From Ulota crispa (taxonomy: Eukaryota; Streptophyta; Bryopsida; Orthotrichales; Orthotrichaceae), in assembly GCA_963920765.1 (NCBI GenBank), contig OY987244.1, positions 3,598,501 to 3,662,500 on the forward strand: DNA of 64,000 nucleotides, read 5' to 3'. The first letter of the stretch is position 1; each line of letters starts with the position of its first letter. The translations under genes and the position numbers were made by a program. Shown in pieces: positions 11,940 to 22,861 of the stretch. The notes under the pieces are model-generated. The model had not been told where the DNA came from and ran no database searches. It worked only from the letters and a program-made list of their open reading frames with translations.

Positions 11940-12830
11940 CTAGTAGTGAGTCGGCCCTTTCATTTTTGGCATCAAAGTGTCACTTGTCCCCTCCACATTG
12001 GAGTAAAATTGGAGGGAAGGAAGTCTAGTGGTGGAAATTGGCACTCTTGTGCTGAAAAAAAAGGGCTAGTAGTGATTGATATTAGGGTCGCTTCAACACA
12101 CTGGTTGAAGGTGGAGAGGTGATCAACTTCCACCAATCAAATTGCAAGAAACTAAGAGTTTGGAACCTCATATTCAATTAATACGGAGTTGCATGTTATA
12201 TGTGGAGTATATCTAAACCAATGTAATGTCCACATACACTCCATATGCAATTCCATATTGATCAAATATGGGGTTTTGGCCTCTTGACCCTTCACACTGG
12301 AGGCCCAAGTCTAAAGTTCCTCACCCCCCATGACATCACCCTTTCATTCAAAACGACGGTCTCTCAAGAAAAGTTTGGGTCAAGCAAAAATGGAGACCCA
12401 AACTATGGTTGAGAGGCTGTCACTTTTTTTTCATAAAATAATCAAAAGTCAACAAGATCTTGGCAGTTAGATTTGGAAGGTCTAATAAATGCTATGACTT
12501 TGGTCTTTGGGCTTGGCCTTTGGAGGCTTCACACTATGGTCATTCAAGTGAGAGGCTGTGGAAGATTATGACTTTGAACTTCAAGCTTGGCCTTTGGAGG
12601 CATCACACTATGGCCATTTAAGTTGAGTAGTTGCGGAAGCTCATTTCCAAAAATTTGGCCTTTGGACTTGGTCTTTTGAGGCTTCACACTAAGGGAGGCC
12701 AAAAAGTGTCAAAAACAATATTTTATCACCTATTTTCAACCAATTTCTTTGACCTCTCAACAAAATTTGGCCACTCAATCCCATGGACTCGCAACTTGGT
12801 TGGCCATAGTGTGAAGCGGCCCTTAAGCTT
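11940..12830. repeat. Inserted repetitive block with imperfect tandem units
   Basis: Sequence flanking this block (GGACCTAGCGTAAAT before, GGAAGAACAAG.GCATTGCC after) is contiguous at 42900-43060, so about 0.9 kb was inserted here or lost there. Inside, about three imperfect 80-90 bp units between 12480 and 12700 repeat 'CTTGGCCTTTGGAGGC.TCACACTATGG'. The direct phrases GTGAGTCGGCCCTT and GTGAAGCGGCCCTT sit at its two ends. No coding region seen. Confidence 0.5.
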
Positions 12831-12975
12831 CCTTGCGGAAGAACAAGGGCATTGCCCAACAATTCGAAAGGTACCAGTAGTTGCTTTTAATTAAACCAAT
12901 TTTTTGGAAAGCAAGATGCTTGAATATAAATTGTACAACATAATTAAGATACTAGAATTAGTACCAATGCTCACA
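12831..12975 (+). pseudogene. Degenerate copy of the 43027-43389 coding-like sequence
   Basis: Matches 43035-43180 (GAAGAACAAG, GCATTGCC, GATGCTTGAATATAAA) but is broken by stops. A remnant of an unrecognised coding sequence or of a transposon; see the longer copy. Confidence 0.4.
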
Positions 12976-13389
12976 ACTGGCTAACATTTTAATTTAAGTC
13001 ATATTAATTTATTTTTTTGTGAATACAAAAGAATTGAGTATGAGGGAGTTATTTTGAATATTTAAAACATTTAGCTGTGTGTTTAGCTAGTTGAGCTAAT
13101 AACTAAAATCATATTTGGGATGAAGTTGCAAGTGGGCATGACCAAGTGGCGGGCAATGCAATAAATAATCTCAAAGCCTACAAAGAAGGACTAAACTAGA
13201 AGCAACAATTAGGAATTGCCAAGAGTTAACTCCCATAGACGTTTGGAACTGGAAAAGCTATAGGAAATAACAAACACATTACAAAATGTTGCATGGAAGT
13301 GTGTTGGAAAAAAATAAATTTGGTAATGATATGTTGACACTTTTTTTTTTCTGAGAAGCACAAGAATTTTGGGGTCTTGATTTCCTTAA

Positions 13390-13830
13390 CCTCTAAAGGA
13401 ACATTGTCCCTTTGGAGGAAAAATGGGATTTCGGGCATGTACCTATGGCTAAATTACTTTGCATGATTTTCTGAAACTCAAAACCACACCTACCCACAAA
13501 CTAAAACTTCTCATAACTTTCATCTCATCTATCGAAATTGAATGATTCAAAGCTCCGCATGCCTATGTAAGACTGAAGAGCCTATTTCAGATTTTAATTT
13601 GAAAAAATGAAATTTTTAAAAAAGTTTTTGGTTGCCCAAGGAATAGCATTTTCTAGGAATTCATTTTTAACTTCTTCAATAAATGTCAGAATGAAGAAAA
13701 AATGACATTTCCACGTAGGTCTTTGAATTCCTCACCTTCAATAAAAGTTTCAAAAAATCATGCAAAGTAGTTTAGCCATAGGTACATGCCCAAAATCCCA
13801 TTTGTCCCTCAACCCTTAGTCCTTTAGGGG
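13390..13830. mobile_element. TIR element with about 60 bp inverted ends
   Basis: Left arm 13421-13479 and right arm 13746-13806 are inverted copies, with GGCATGTACCTATGGCTAAA opposite TTTAGCCATAGGTACATGCC. The right-arm sequence also occurs singly at about 41970-42050, where 41720-41860 matches the element interior. Roughly 0.4 kb, non-coding. Superfamily not determined. Confidence 0.65.
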
Positions 13831-13972
13831 CTAAATTGGAAAATGCTGATAACTGTGACTAATTCCAATTGTTCATGGAAGTTGGTCCTAAGTCCTATGC
13901 AATGAACCATTAGAAAAGGACACATCAATCAAGTGAGTCATGTAGAAATTAACCTTCTTTTGCAAACTATAC

Positions 13973-14598
13973 TAAATACTAAATTTAGGTTATCTTAACA
14001 ATTAGGTTGCCTTACCTTGGAAAGTTACCTCATGACTCATGGCTTGGCCACTTGACAGCACATATAGCTCCCTTTACATTAAGATTTCACATGGTTTATG
14101 ACCTAAGTACCACTAGTTTGTTTTTCTGCAACTTATTTATTATTGTCAAACATTTGAAGGTTTATTTATTATAATAACCATTAATGAAATTATTGTAGTA
14201 TTAGTAAGTATTTTTATTTAGGAAATTTTTTATGGATACCCTTGAAGTTTGCTAGAATTGTATAGATATTCTTGGTTTTTCAAAAATTGCACAAATATCC
14301 TGGGACCATAATTTTTAGGCTATTGTTCTATTGCAAGCCACTTCTTTCTCTCTTGTGTGCATGTTATTTATTTATTTTTTATTGCACTCCTTACTTTAAC
14401 TTGGTCACAAAGGAATGCATAACAAAAAAACGCATAAAAATTATGGTCCAAGAGTATATGTGCAATTTCTGAAAAATAAGGGATACCTATACAAATATGG
14501 CAAACTTCAAGGTATCCATAAAGTTTTGCCTTATATTTATATAGTGTAAAATGTCAATAATATAGAGTGAGGCAACCTAAATGCAATATTCAGTGTAC
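13973..14598. mobile_element. TIR element family T1, copy 2 (interrupted)
   Basis: Ends with CAACCTAAATGCAATATTCA, the T1 inverted terminus, and starts in AATTTAGGTT / TTAGGTTGCC sequence. The interior aligns with copy 1 but is split by a younger inverted-repeat element at 14228-14523. Confidence 0.6.
14228..14523. mobile_element. Inverted-repeat element nested in T1 copy 2
   Basis: About 60 bp ends are inverted copies, with TATGGATACCCTTGAAGTTTG on the left pairing with CAAACTTCAAGGTATCCATA on the right. 296 bp, non-coding. It sits inside T1 copy 2, so it is the younger of the two. Confidence 0.7.
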
Positions 14599-14686
14599 TT
14601 TCCTCAATCAGATGCTGACCTGGCGCTGACCTGGCAATGATTGATTGTCAACAGATAGACCACACTCTTCTAGTAATAGTCTCACT

Positions 14687-15014
14687 AAGGTAGGAGGCTC
14701 ATAAATGGAGCATCTAAGGGCTGAAACTGAATTTTGGGTAGGTGAAACTCCTTGAAATGATTTTTAGTAAACTTCCCTTGAAAGACAAGAAGAATGAGCA
14801 TATAACCCAAGTTGTTTCATAATTTTTGGAACTTTGTGGAATTAGTTATGAATATTTGAAGTGGAAAGGCCATATGGCTCTATAATGGAGCACCTCCTCA
14901 AATGTACATGAGCTGTACATTATTGAAGGGTTAAAAATATAAGATGTACAAAAAGAGTACATTTGAGGAGGTGCTCCGAATTTGAGTCTGCTTCAAATTT
15001 GAGCCTCCTACCTT
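14687..15014. mobile_element. Nested inverted-repeat element
   Basis: Outer inverted ends AAGGTAGGAGGCTCA (14687-14701) and TGAGCCTCCTACCTT (15000-15014) are perfect over 15 bp. Inside, 14887-14907 and 14957-14977 form a perfect 21 bp inverted repeat around a 49 bp loop. Probably two MITE-like units, one within the other, or one element with subterminal hairpins. Confidence 0.65.
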
Positions 15015-16548
15015 AATCCTTAACCCCTAATGCCTAAAGGTGTTTTTCTTGTTTTTGGAAGGCAATTTTGAAGTTTTTGATTTGTCTTTGTAAGATCATT
15101 ATTAAACATCAAAATAAAATTGTAACCTGCGTCCGGAGGCAATGTTCACAATTACATGACCAACAATGAACTGAACAAAGATTTCTTTCCAAGGTTGCAA
15201 AAAAACCCAAAGAAATGAACATTGAGAAGGTGAGAATAGGGAAACAGTGAAAGAAATGGACTAGGTAAATCGCAGTTGTATCCAAGTAATAACCCAGTTG
15301 TATAGAATTGCATAAACAACTGCAACACGACTCTATCACAACCAACGCAATGAAATGCATTCACATCCACCTAGAACTGGATTTTTGTAGAAGAAAGCGC
15401 TGCCCATGGCAACTAAAGTGAGGAAAAAATTCACATGAACAAGAATTGAGAAAAAAAAATGGTGCAGTCATGTTCTAGTCGTATTTTAGTAGGGTTGTAG
15501 TAGTATCATGAATCCACCTTCAACTATAGTACAATTGCGTTGGATGACATAAGCCACATCAATAGTTTACATCCAAGAAGTGATAGAAAATAAATGATGA
15601 AAATGTCTACATCCCTTGTAGTTGTCACCTTGGTTTTGTAGTTGTATATGCAACTGCAATACGACTACGTACAACTGCTATACAACTGGGTACCTTAAAA
15701 GTCAACTTCTTGGCATGTCAGCTACTTTTCCCTAGTCACTCCCTAAACCTGCAACTGACCCGGACATGGTAGTTGGGAGGTTGCAGTTGTTTATACCCCC
15801 ATTTCCTTCTAGTATACAAATTGCAATGTGGGCTTGAGTTGTTTTATTTAGAAGCTGGGAATGTAAAAAAGGCACTTGTAAAAATATTCAAATTCAATAT
15901 TAAAGCATTTGATGTAGTCTTTTGAAATATTGTAAATTGCAATGTGGATTGTGCTGCCCTATTTAGAACATGAGAAGGTGGAACATTCTTGTATTTGATC
16001 TTCTTTCTTTGAAAAGGTGGAAATTTATGAAATTTTGTATCCTCTAGTTTTCAAGTACTTTGCCTTGATTATTTATTATAATGTATCATTATAAACGTAT
16101 TAGCATCATATTTTTTGTCATCCTTTCATCTACATTCATCGATTTCATTTTTCATTCATCCAATATGATTCTTCATTTGTTCTTTTCAATAGATGAATTT
16201 CATACAACATCAAAAAAATAATTCATATAATGACCATTTTTGCATATTTACAATTGTAAGAAGTTCATTAAATTATCATTTTCAACTTCCAAATTCTCAA
16301 GAATTTTTGCTCACTGCTCAACGCTTTGCGCTCACACTTTAGCACCCCTGGCCAGCGTCACAACTACCTACAACCATGGTATCTCACCCAAAACCCAGCT
16401 TTAAGTTACGCAGTCCTCCAAACCTTCGGTGATAGATCCTTCAACTGAACAATGGTTGCCATTGAACAAAAAATGAATGCGAGCTAAAAAAATCCCCCAA
16501 AGTTTGAGATTCAAGTGGCAAACCCGCAAAATTCACCAAAGCTGGAAG
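15015..16548. other. Gene-free stretch with weak inverted repeat
   Basis: No gene seen. ACCCAGTTGTATAG near 15293 and its inverse CTATACAACTGGGT near 15680, with many 'CAACTGCAA' phrases between, hint at another old TIR element. The rest is AT-rich and featureless. Confidence 0.35.
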
Positions 16549-16618
16549 CCAAAGACAATTGCAATACAGCCAAAGACAATTGCAATACAGCCAAAGACAA
16601 TTGCAATACAGCCAAAGA
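16549..16618. repeat. 21 bp tandem repeat, three units plus a partial
   Basis: Three exact copies of a 21 bp unit beginning CCAAAGACAATTGCAA, followed by seven more bases of the unit. It makes both strands open in this interval; the resulting short ORFs are not taken as genes. Confidence 0.9.
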
Positions 16619-17319
16619 TTGCAACCTCTCAAGAAGAAAACTTCTTTGTTATTGTGATTGCTGGCTTTTACTGTGATGTGAACAGCTTGGTTACTAACCA
16701 CGTCATTAGAAACCATAATTACGTCTGGAAGTTAAAAAAACTCCAAATCTGATTGTGCTGTGTGAACAAAAGAGGTTTTTTGGCTAACAACAGTGGTAGG
16801 CCATATCTTCGTTTTGCAAGTGTGAAGGGACCCTAAGCACGTTAAACTAGTTGTCACTTGTATTGCTAATGGATTAGTTATTATTGAGCTTGTTAATTAG
16901 TAATTTTGACCTAACAAGCAGTTTGTTGTTGAGTGTATCCATTGAAGGCATGTCTTGCAAGACTGTTTGCCGCCAACTCAGTCACACATGTTGACAATAT
17001 TTTCACTTTGATAGATTATTGCATGCATACTCAGTTTTTGCACGTTTTTGTTTCAGCTGTGCATGTAGAGTTCATGCTTTTGGATAAATCAAATTCTAAA
17101 CTTTGGACATTTGGGTTGTGTTTAATGATCTTTCAACAAAATATTTATGTTGTCTTAGTGATTTGACATGTATTTGATATTTTATGACTCATACTTTGCA
17201 CTAATGGTTGTGTAACTTGCAATGTTGGAATTTGCAAGCTGAAATTGCCATGCACAGGTGTAGTATAGTATCCAGCATCCCATTTGATTATTTCATTTTT
17301 TTGCATAATATAAAATTTA
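16619..17319. other. AT-rich stretch without recognisable feature
   Basis: Nothing recognised on either strand. Confidence 0.3.
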
Positions 17320-17790
17320 ATTGTCATTTGTTGACTTGCATAATAAACATCCTATTCTTATGCAATTCAAATCAATTATACCAAATTGCATGTTCAAAAA
17401 AGCAAAATTCCAAATTTAGTGATTATTCTATAGCTTTTACATAAAAATTCATTGAAAAATATTGGTGATGGATTCTTTAAATTTGACAGTAAAGGTATTA
17501 GGCCACATCTATACACGTATTTTTCATATTGAGCAAAAGCCCAAAAGTTTTTGAAACATGTAATTGCCATTTATTGACTTGAATAGTAAACATCCAATTC
17601 TTATGCAATTCTAATCAATTATACCAAATTGCATGTTCAAAAAAAAAGAAAGGTCCATGCAAGGCTCCATGTTTGGTGATTCATTTTTTTAATTTTCAAG
17701 TTTTTGCATAAAATTCATTGAAAAATATAGATGATGGATTTTTTAGTTTGCTAGCAAAGCCATGTAGGACACAATGATACATCTATTTAC
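17320..17790. repeat. Tandem duplication, about 240 bp x2
   Basis: Two successive copies, starting near 17325 and 17568, share CAATTATACCAAATTGCATG, ATTCATTGAAAAATAT and following sequence at moderate identity. Both are related to the arms of the hairpin at 7023-7890. Confidence 0.6.
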
Positions 17791-18214
17791 ACATTTTCAA
17801 ATTAAAAAACATCCCAATTTTTTCAAATTATGATCTATGTAAAGTTTTTTTTTATCAAAATTTTCCAATTAGGATGTTTCTATATTATTATTTCATTTTG
17901 TTGGATGACCTTATTTGTAATTAATTTTGAAAAAAAAAAGTAATATTTTACAATTTTGGTCAAATGCTGCTGATATTGAACTCTTTATAGATCATATTTT
18001 GAACACCTTTGGTAAATTCAAGCATGAAAAATATGTGTATGGGTGTTTTCCATGTACTTTTGCTACCAAATTTCAAAAAATTGTATCCCATTTTTGTTGT
18101 TGAATTTTTGCTTAAAGCAATAAAAGTGAAAAAATTCAACAAACATAGATATTTGCTTTTTCAAAAATGCAATTTGGTGTCTTTGATTTGAATTGCATAA
18201 GAACTGGATAAATA

Positions 18215-20570
18215 TTTTACTTGGCTATGGATTCTTATTTGTTAATTATGGACATGTTTAAAGGCTTGATTAACCATTTTTTGCATATTGCCCTGAATGC
18301 AAATTTTTGGAAGATTCTTTTGGATTATTGGATATTTTCCAAAATTTATTTTTTCTATGTATACTAGATCAGCTTAGTGTGTGGAAATACTAACCTAAGA
18401 TTGCCTTTAGAGGTCAAAAATACTTAATTAAGAAAACAATGCAAAGAGTTTGATATTTGCTTGACATATTCTAAAAACATCTCATGTTATGTACAAATTT
18501 AATAAGACAACTTACACTTATCAAATTGTGAATATTTATAACAGTACATTTAACCCTTATATGTCAATGGGGACAAAAATTGCCCTAGCAAATACACTGA
18601 ACCCGTATATTTGCGACGATAGGCCCCGGCACTTAAGGATTAAAAAACCCGTGTGTCCTCCAATGCCGTGGGAGGGATTATATGTTCAACACACTTTCAG
18701 CCCAAAAACATGTCAAACTGGCTGCTACATTTAGGGCACAATAGAGGAAAATAAAAAGGTACATGATCAGCATGAGTTTACTAGCTTATGCTTCCCTGCA
18801 AAGCGATCCCTTTCCATCAGTCCCATCAAGACTTTGCTTCTTTCAAGCGGTTTGATAGTTCTAGAAGCAGCTCATGCTTCCAATAAATTTCTTACCCATG
18901 TTTCACGGAATGTGTGGGTGTGCCAAGTACATGTACCAATGATATTGCATGACCTCATGAATATAAGGTAGAAATACCATAAACGGTTAAAATAAGCCAC
19001 TTTAGACTATAAGATATGGGGAATTTCTTGAGAAATTAAGCTCAATTTGTGCAAAAACAAGGATAAGAAAGAGTAACATAATGGTTACCTCTAGAACCTT
19101 GTTTGAAAACATGAGTGAATCAATCAAATGCTAGAAAATAGCATCTTTTTAGAATATTTCAGAATTTTTTTCAAAGCTAGCTATTGTTGGCATTGTGAAA
19201 ACTATGAAGCCTTCAAAAGGCCTTTAAAAATGAATTATGGCTATCTCAATTGCCAATTACTACCAAGGAAAGTGGCCACCCTCTTTTAAAGCAACCATAT
19301 TGGATTCTAGGATCTCAAATGACTAAAGTTAACTACCACTTGTAAAGTTCTTGTCCTATTGGCTTTCTGTTGGATGCTTTGTGGCATTGAGTGGCGCCGC
19401 TTGTCAACGAGGTGGCTAGAGTTTTGCGCATCTTTGAACTTTGTGCTGTTTAACACTATCTAAGCATCTCTCACGCCGTTGAAGTGTATGCAACTTCTAA
19501 ACAAGACTGGAAAGGTTGGAATACAATTGTATCACAAGCCCTTCTCTTGCAAAACTCTTGAGCCCCAACACACAAATCCTTGCCGTTGAAAATGCAGACT
19601 CTTGAGTCCCTCACACACAGACTGTCAATGTTGGAAATGGCAGGCTAGCGCCGTTGTTGAAAAGCTGAACTCCCGCCCACCTTGTGAGTATTGACATTAC
19701 ACTTGGCATCAATTACGCCACATCAATGGCTCTCCAATGATCCAGTCACAACCTGCAGTAATCACAAGACCCCATCCAAACTCAGGGCCTTTTCAAGGCT
19801 TCATATTTTTCCTAATGTTTCAAAACGGTCTACTTCTCCAAGTAGAGAGGAGGTAACCGTTTATGATATTCCTACCTTAGTTACTTTGTTCCAAAACCTA
19901 ACCCTTAAATGTTGCACCAAGATCATTGGGATGGGTCAGGTCTTCAATGTACTTTGAAAACTTCTTTGATATTTAAGTGATGTTTAAAGTTTAAGGGAGG
20001 TTCACACTTCACACCATGTTCTAACAAGGCCCAAAGTCCAAGTCCCAAGCTTCATTGAGTTCTCAAAATTTGATTGGTTGGGATGTTAAGTTCCAAGTTT
20101 TGATTCATTTACAAATTTTTGTATTGGAACACTTTTTGAAAGTGTTGGCAACAAAGACGTGAGATTTTTTTTCAAGTAATGGATTTAATAAAAACTAAAA
20201 ACCAAGTTAAGAGCCAATTTTTCTTTTTAGTATTTTGCACAAACGCTTTAAATATGCCATATTTGATCATTTCTACATAATTTGAAGTCCAAAAATACTT
20301 TGCCATTCTCTCACAGAAAGAAAAAGTAGAAGTGTGTGTTGATGTGTGTTATCTATGAACTACATGGGGAGATTCCTCAACAAGGGACCAATCTTGCACT
20401 TGAAAAATTTAGTTCTACAAATGTGCATGACATTGGAATGTCCTTGGATTATCATGGCCTTATACAATCTATAATTTACCTTTGTAGCCCATAATCTCAT
20501 ATAACATAAATTTATCTTGGTTGAGATTTTACTTACTACGCATTTACAACCCAATTTTTTTGGAAAGGGA
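18215..20570. repeat. Old segmental duplication, copy B
   Basis: Collinear with 8880-11800 (see copy A). Copy B contains a 916 bp TIR transposon (18964-19879) absent from copy A, and lacks the CACTA-like element of copy A. Small insertions also differ near 18555-18650. Confidence 0.65.
18964..19879. mobile_element. Non-autonomous DNA transposon with about 26 bp TIRs
   Basis: Left end TAAGGTAGAAATACCATAAA continuing CGGTTA; right end the inverse (TAACCGTTTATG through CCTACCTTA) with about two mismatches. 916 bp, AT-rich ends and a more GC-rich middle (about 19380-19700), no transposase recognised. The element is missing at the paralogous place in copy A (near 11095), giving an empty-site comparison. 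Target duplication not resolved. Confidence 0.75.
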
Positions 20571-21400
20571 CCTTAACCCCAAAATGATCATGAGGACAAA
20601 ATGTGTCCTTGACCAATTTTTGAAATTAAATGAAATCTTACCAAACCACTACTTTCAATAGTTTATATTTTGAAAATTTCTTTTTGAAGTTTAGTTTTAG
20701 CTTCAACAATTTGATTTTAAAAATAATTGATTATGATTTTTCAATTCAAGATTTTGTTCACTATTGTCGCTTGCAATCTCTTGACTTTTTAATATTGAGG
20801 CCTCTTGGGAATGAGCCTCAAATACATTAGATCTTTGAGAAAAAAATACATTAGAAATTCTTTAAAAAAAATTGTAAAGTAGATTTTGAGAAGTTATAAT
20901 TCGATTAGGGTATTGCATGTTAGGCCCTTTGACCTCATATATTTTTAATGACCAACTTGTTAAATTTAACAAGTGAAAAGAAGATTAAAAGATTTCAAAT
21001 CACTTTCACAATTTTAATACCCTCATGATCAAACATTATGATCTTTCAAACCATACAAGACATTGTTGTGTTTTCTTTTCTAATGTGATCTCTAACATAT
21101 CTAGTTTGATTTCACACAACTACCCCTAAAGACCCAAGCCTTTTTTTCTGTGAAAGTCACTAAAAACCGCCACTTTGGGGAGAATGAGTAGAAAAGTAGG
21201 AATAAAGTTTGTTATGCAAATCCAACCATAGAATCTTGCCCCAGACTAGAAGAGGTATTTGTGAGAAAAAATCAGGTCATTCTAGATGGAAAAAAGGGAG
21301 ATGTTTACTTTTGAAGTGAAAAAAAATGATTTTATTCCATGTTGTCTAAAAAATTCAAAAGTCTTTTGCCACTCTTACATGAAAAAAATTGCTCTACACA
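20571..21400. other. AT-rich stretch without recognisable feature
   Basis: Nothing recognised. Confidence 0.3.
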
Positions 21401-21512
21401 AAGTTGATGTTGTGTAAATAGAGATCGCTAAACACAACACATCGCGTACTATCACTAATAGCAGATAAAAACAAAAATGTAACCCAAAAACATATATACA
21501 AATATGCTTTCA
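21401..21512 (-). repeat. LTR2-family fragment (tail)
   Basis: Matches the right part of the element-2 LTR (31712-31823), ending TTTCA at 21512, one base before a second LTR2 piece. Part of a head-to-tail LTR2 arrangement. Confidence 0.7.
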
Positions 21513-21513
21513 A

Positions 21514-21619
21514 TGATAAGATACAAAATCTAAGCACTTAAGCGTTAGTCAAGCTACCTCTTACTTTGCTCACGGGAGAATCCAAGAGTGCAAGGAGAAA
21601 CGTGAAAGATAGTATAAAA
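21514..21619 (-). repeat. LTR2-family fragment (head), broken at 21619
   Basis: Matches the first ~106 bp of the LTR at 31365-31823, starting TGATAAGATAC. It stops abruptly at GTATAAAA, where truncated LTR1 sequence begins. 21444-21619 is nearly identical to 31295-31470 on the other side of element 1, with four visible differences, all transitions. Confidence 0.75.
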
Positions 21620-22510
21620 ATCAAAGGGTGGGTCTCAATTTTTTAGAGAGCACCCAAACCCGCAACTTCTACCCACTATAACTTCTTCAATAAAACTCCA
21701 AATGAAATGATTAAAGACAATTTGAAAAGCTATGATAACAAACTATCACTTCTAAAATTTTGAGAAGAAAATCTCATATTGTCCAAAAGTTGTAGCTCTT
21801 CAAAATCTCGGCTTTCTCTTAACAAAAAGGCAGCCACCTTCAAACCTTCACACTTCCATAACTTTCTCGTCCAAGCTTCAAACCTCAAGTTTAAAAACTT
21901 TCTAGAAAGCCAATAATAAAATAAACACTCTCTCCAAATCTTGTTGCAAAATGATATACAGATCATAAGTTATGGCTTGTCGAAGTCTCAGCCTTTCTTC
22001 ATAGTTTGGCTTTTTGACTCCAAAATTCAAACACTCATAACTTTTGCATCACAACTCCAAATCAAACTTGCAAACTCATTTTGGAAAGGTAATCACACAA
22101 GGAACAACCTCCTCAAATTTCAATTCAAAATCACGTATACACAGAAAAAAAACTCACATCAAAGTTTCGGGATTTTTCCCCTTCTTCTCACCAACACTCA
22201 TACACTAACTTCCAACAACTAAGGGATCTTTCCTCCACAATTTCGACCCTATCTAAGGTAGGGAGGTGGGGCACATCAGCCCATGCCCTCCATATCCTAA
22301 CCCCACCATAGATGCCAAACCTTTTCTCCTTTCACACCTTCCCTATTGACTTCTAAACCCTTAGTATTTTTATTCAAACAAAGGCAAAATATATGAGCCT
22401 TCCAAAACATCTAGATAAACATATGAAAATGATTAAATTACAAAATAAATGCCATCGTAAAGTGGCCACGTGCCCTTGCAAGCATATAATAGCGTCAAAC
22501 GCTTGTCTTC

Positions 22511-22765
22511 AGTCGCCAAGTCGTGAACTTGGTTGGCTGGAGAAGCGGTCGTCTCTGGTCGCCCGTCGGTCCGGGTTCGAATCCCATCGGACTCGTCGAG
22601 CGGTGACGGCGGCTCACGGCTTGGCAGCTAGTGAGGCAGGAAATTGGCCCAGCCAACCCGCTACCTACTCCCCTGAGCTGTGCATGTGACAAGACGGCGC
22701 AGCGCACTGGAATCTATGGCCGCTGCGCTGTCACCAAACCGTGGTCCTCACCACGACCACCCCTT
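22511..22765 (+). repeat. tRNA-derived SINE-like unit inside left LTR1
   Basis: A GC-rich block in an otherwise AT-rich LTR. It contains an A-box-like TGGCTGGAGAAGCGG (22534-22548) and, 40 bp on, a perfect B box GGTTCGAATCC (22574-22584), the spacing of an internal Pol III promoter. A 3' body with no tRNA resemblance follows, to about 22765. It is present at the same place in the right LTR, so it was in the LTR before the last transposition. Exact ends and target duplication are unclear. Confidence 0.65.
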
Positions 22766-22826
22766 TTGCTTCAACTGTTGATTTATTGAAATCAACACAA
22801 ACATTAACATATAACGAATATCTACA

Positions 22827-22846
22827 TGATGGAGATATCTCCATCA
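22827..22846. repeat. Perfect 20 bp palindrome at LTR1 terminus
   Basis: TGATGGAGATATCTCCATCA reads identically on both strands and forms the last 20 bases of the LTR (start of U3 on the minus strand). It is repeated at 31270-31289. Confidence 0.9.
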
Positions 22847-22861
22847 GGACATGCACCCTCT

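Larger units (their letters stand above)
21620..22846 (-). repeat. Element 1 left (3') LTR, truncated
   Basis: Collinear without gaps with 30063-31289 (offset 8443). The left edge is not a proper LTR end; about 959 bp corresponding to 29104-30062 is missing. The inner edge ends ...CTCCATCA at 22846, next to a purine-rich minus-strand tract (AGAGAGGG) suitable as polypurine tract. It contains the SINE-like unit. Confidence 0.88.

Noticed and set aside
16441-16752. Two opposed 91-codon ORFs
   Set aside because: Both are open because of an exact 21 bp tandem repeat; no protein-like sequence outside it.
21730-22222. Small ORFs in LTR1 (also at 30173-30665)
   Set aside because: They are identical in both LTRs only because the LTRs are identical; composition is like translated AT-rich LTR, with no domain.
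22534-22600. A functional tRNA gene
   Set aside because: A and B boxes are present, but I cannot fold a full cloverleaf with a matching acceptor stem, and the unit extends well beyond tRNA length inside an LTR.
22393-22707. ORFs of 98 and 70 codons across the SINE-like unit
   Set aside because: Opposite strands of one GC-rich non-coding repeat with Pol III boxes.
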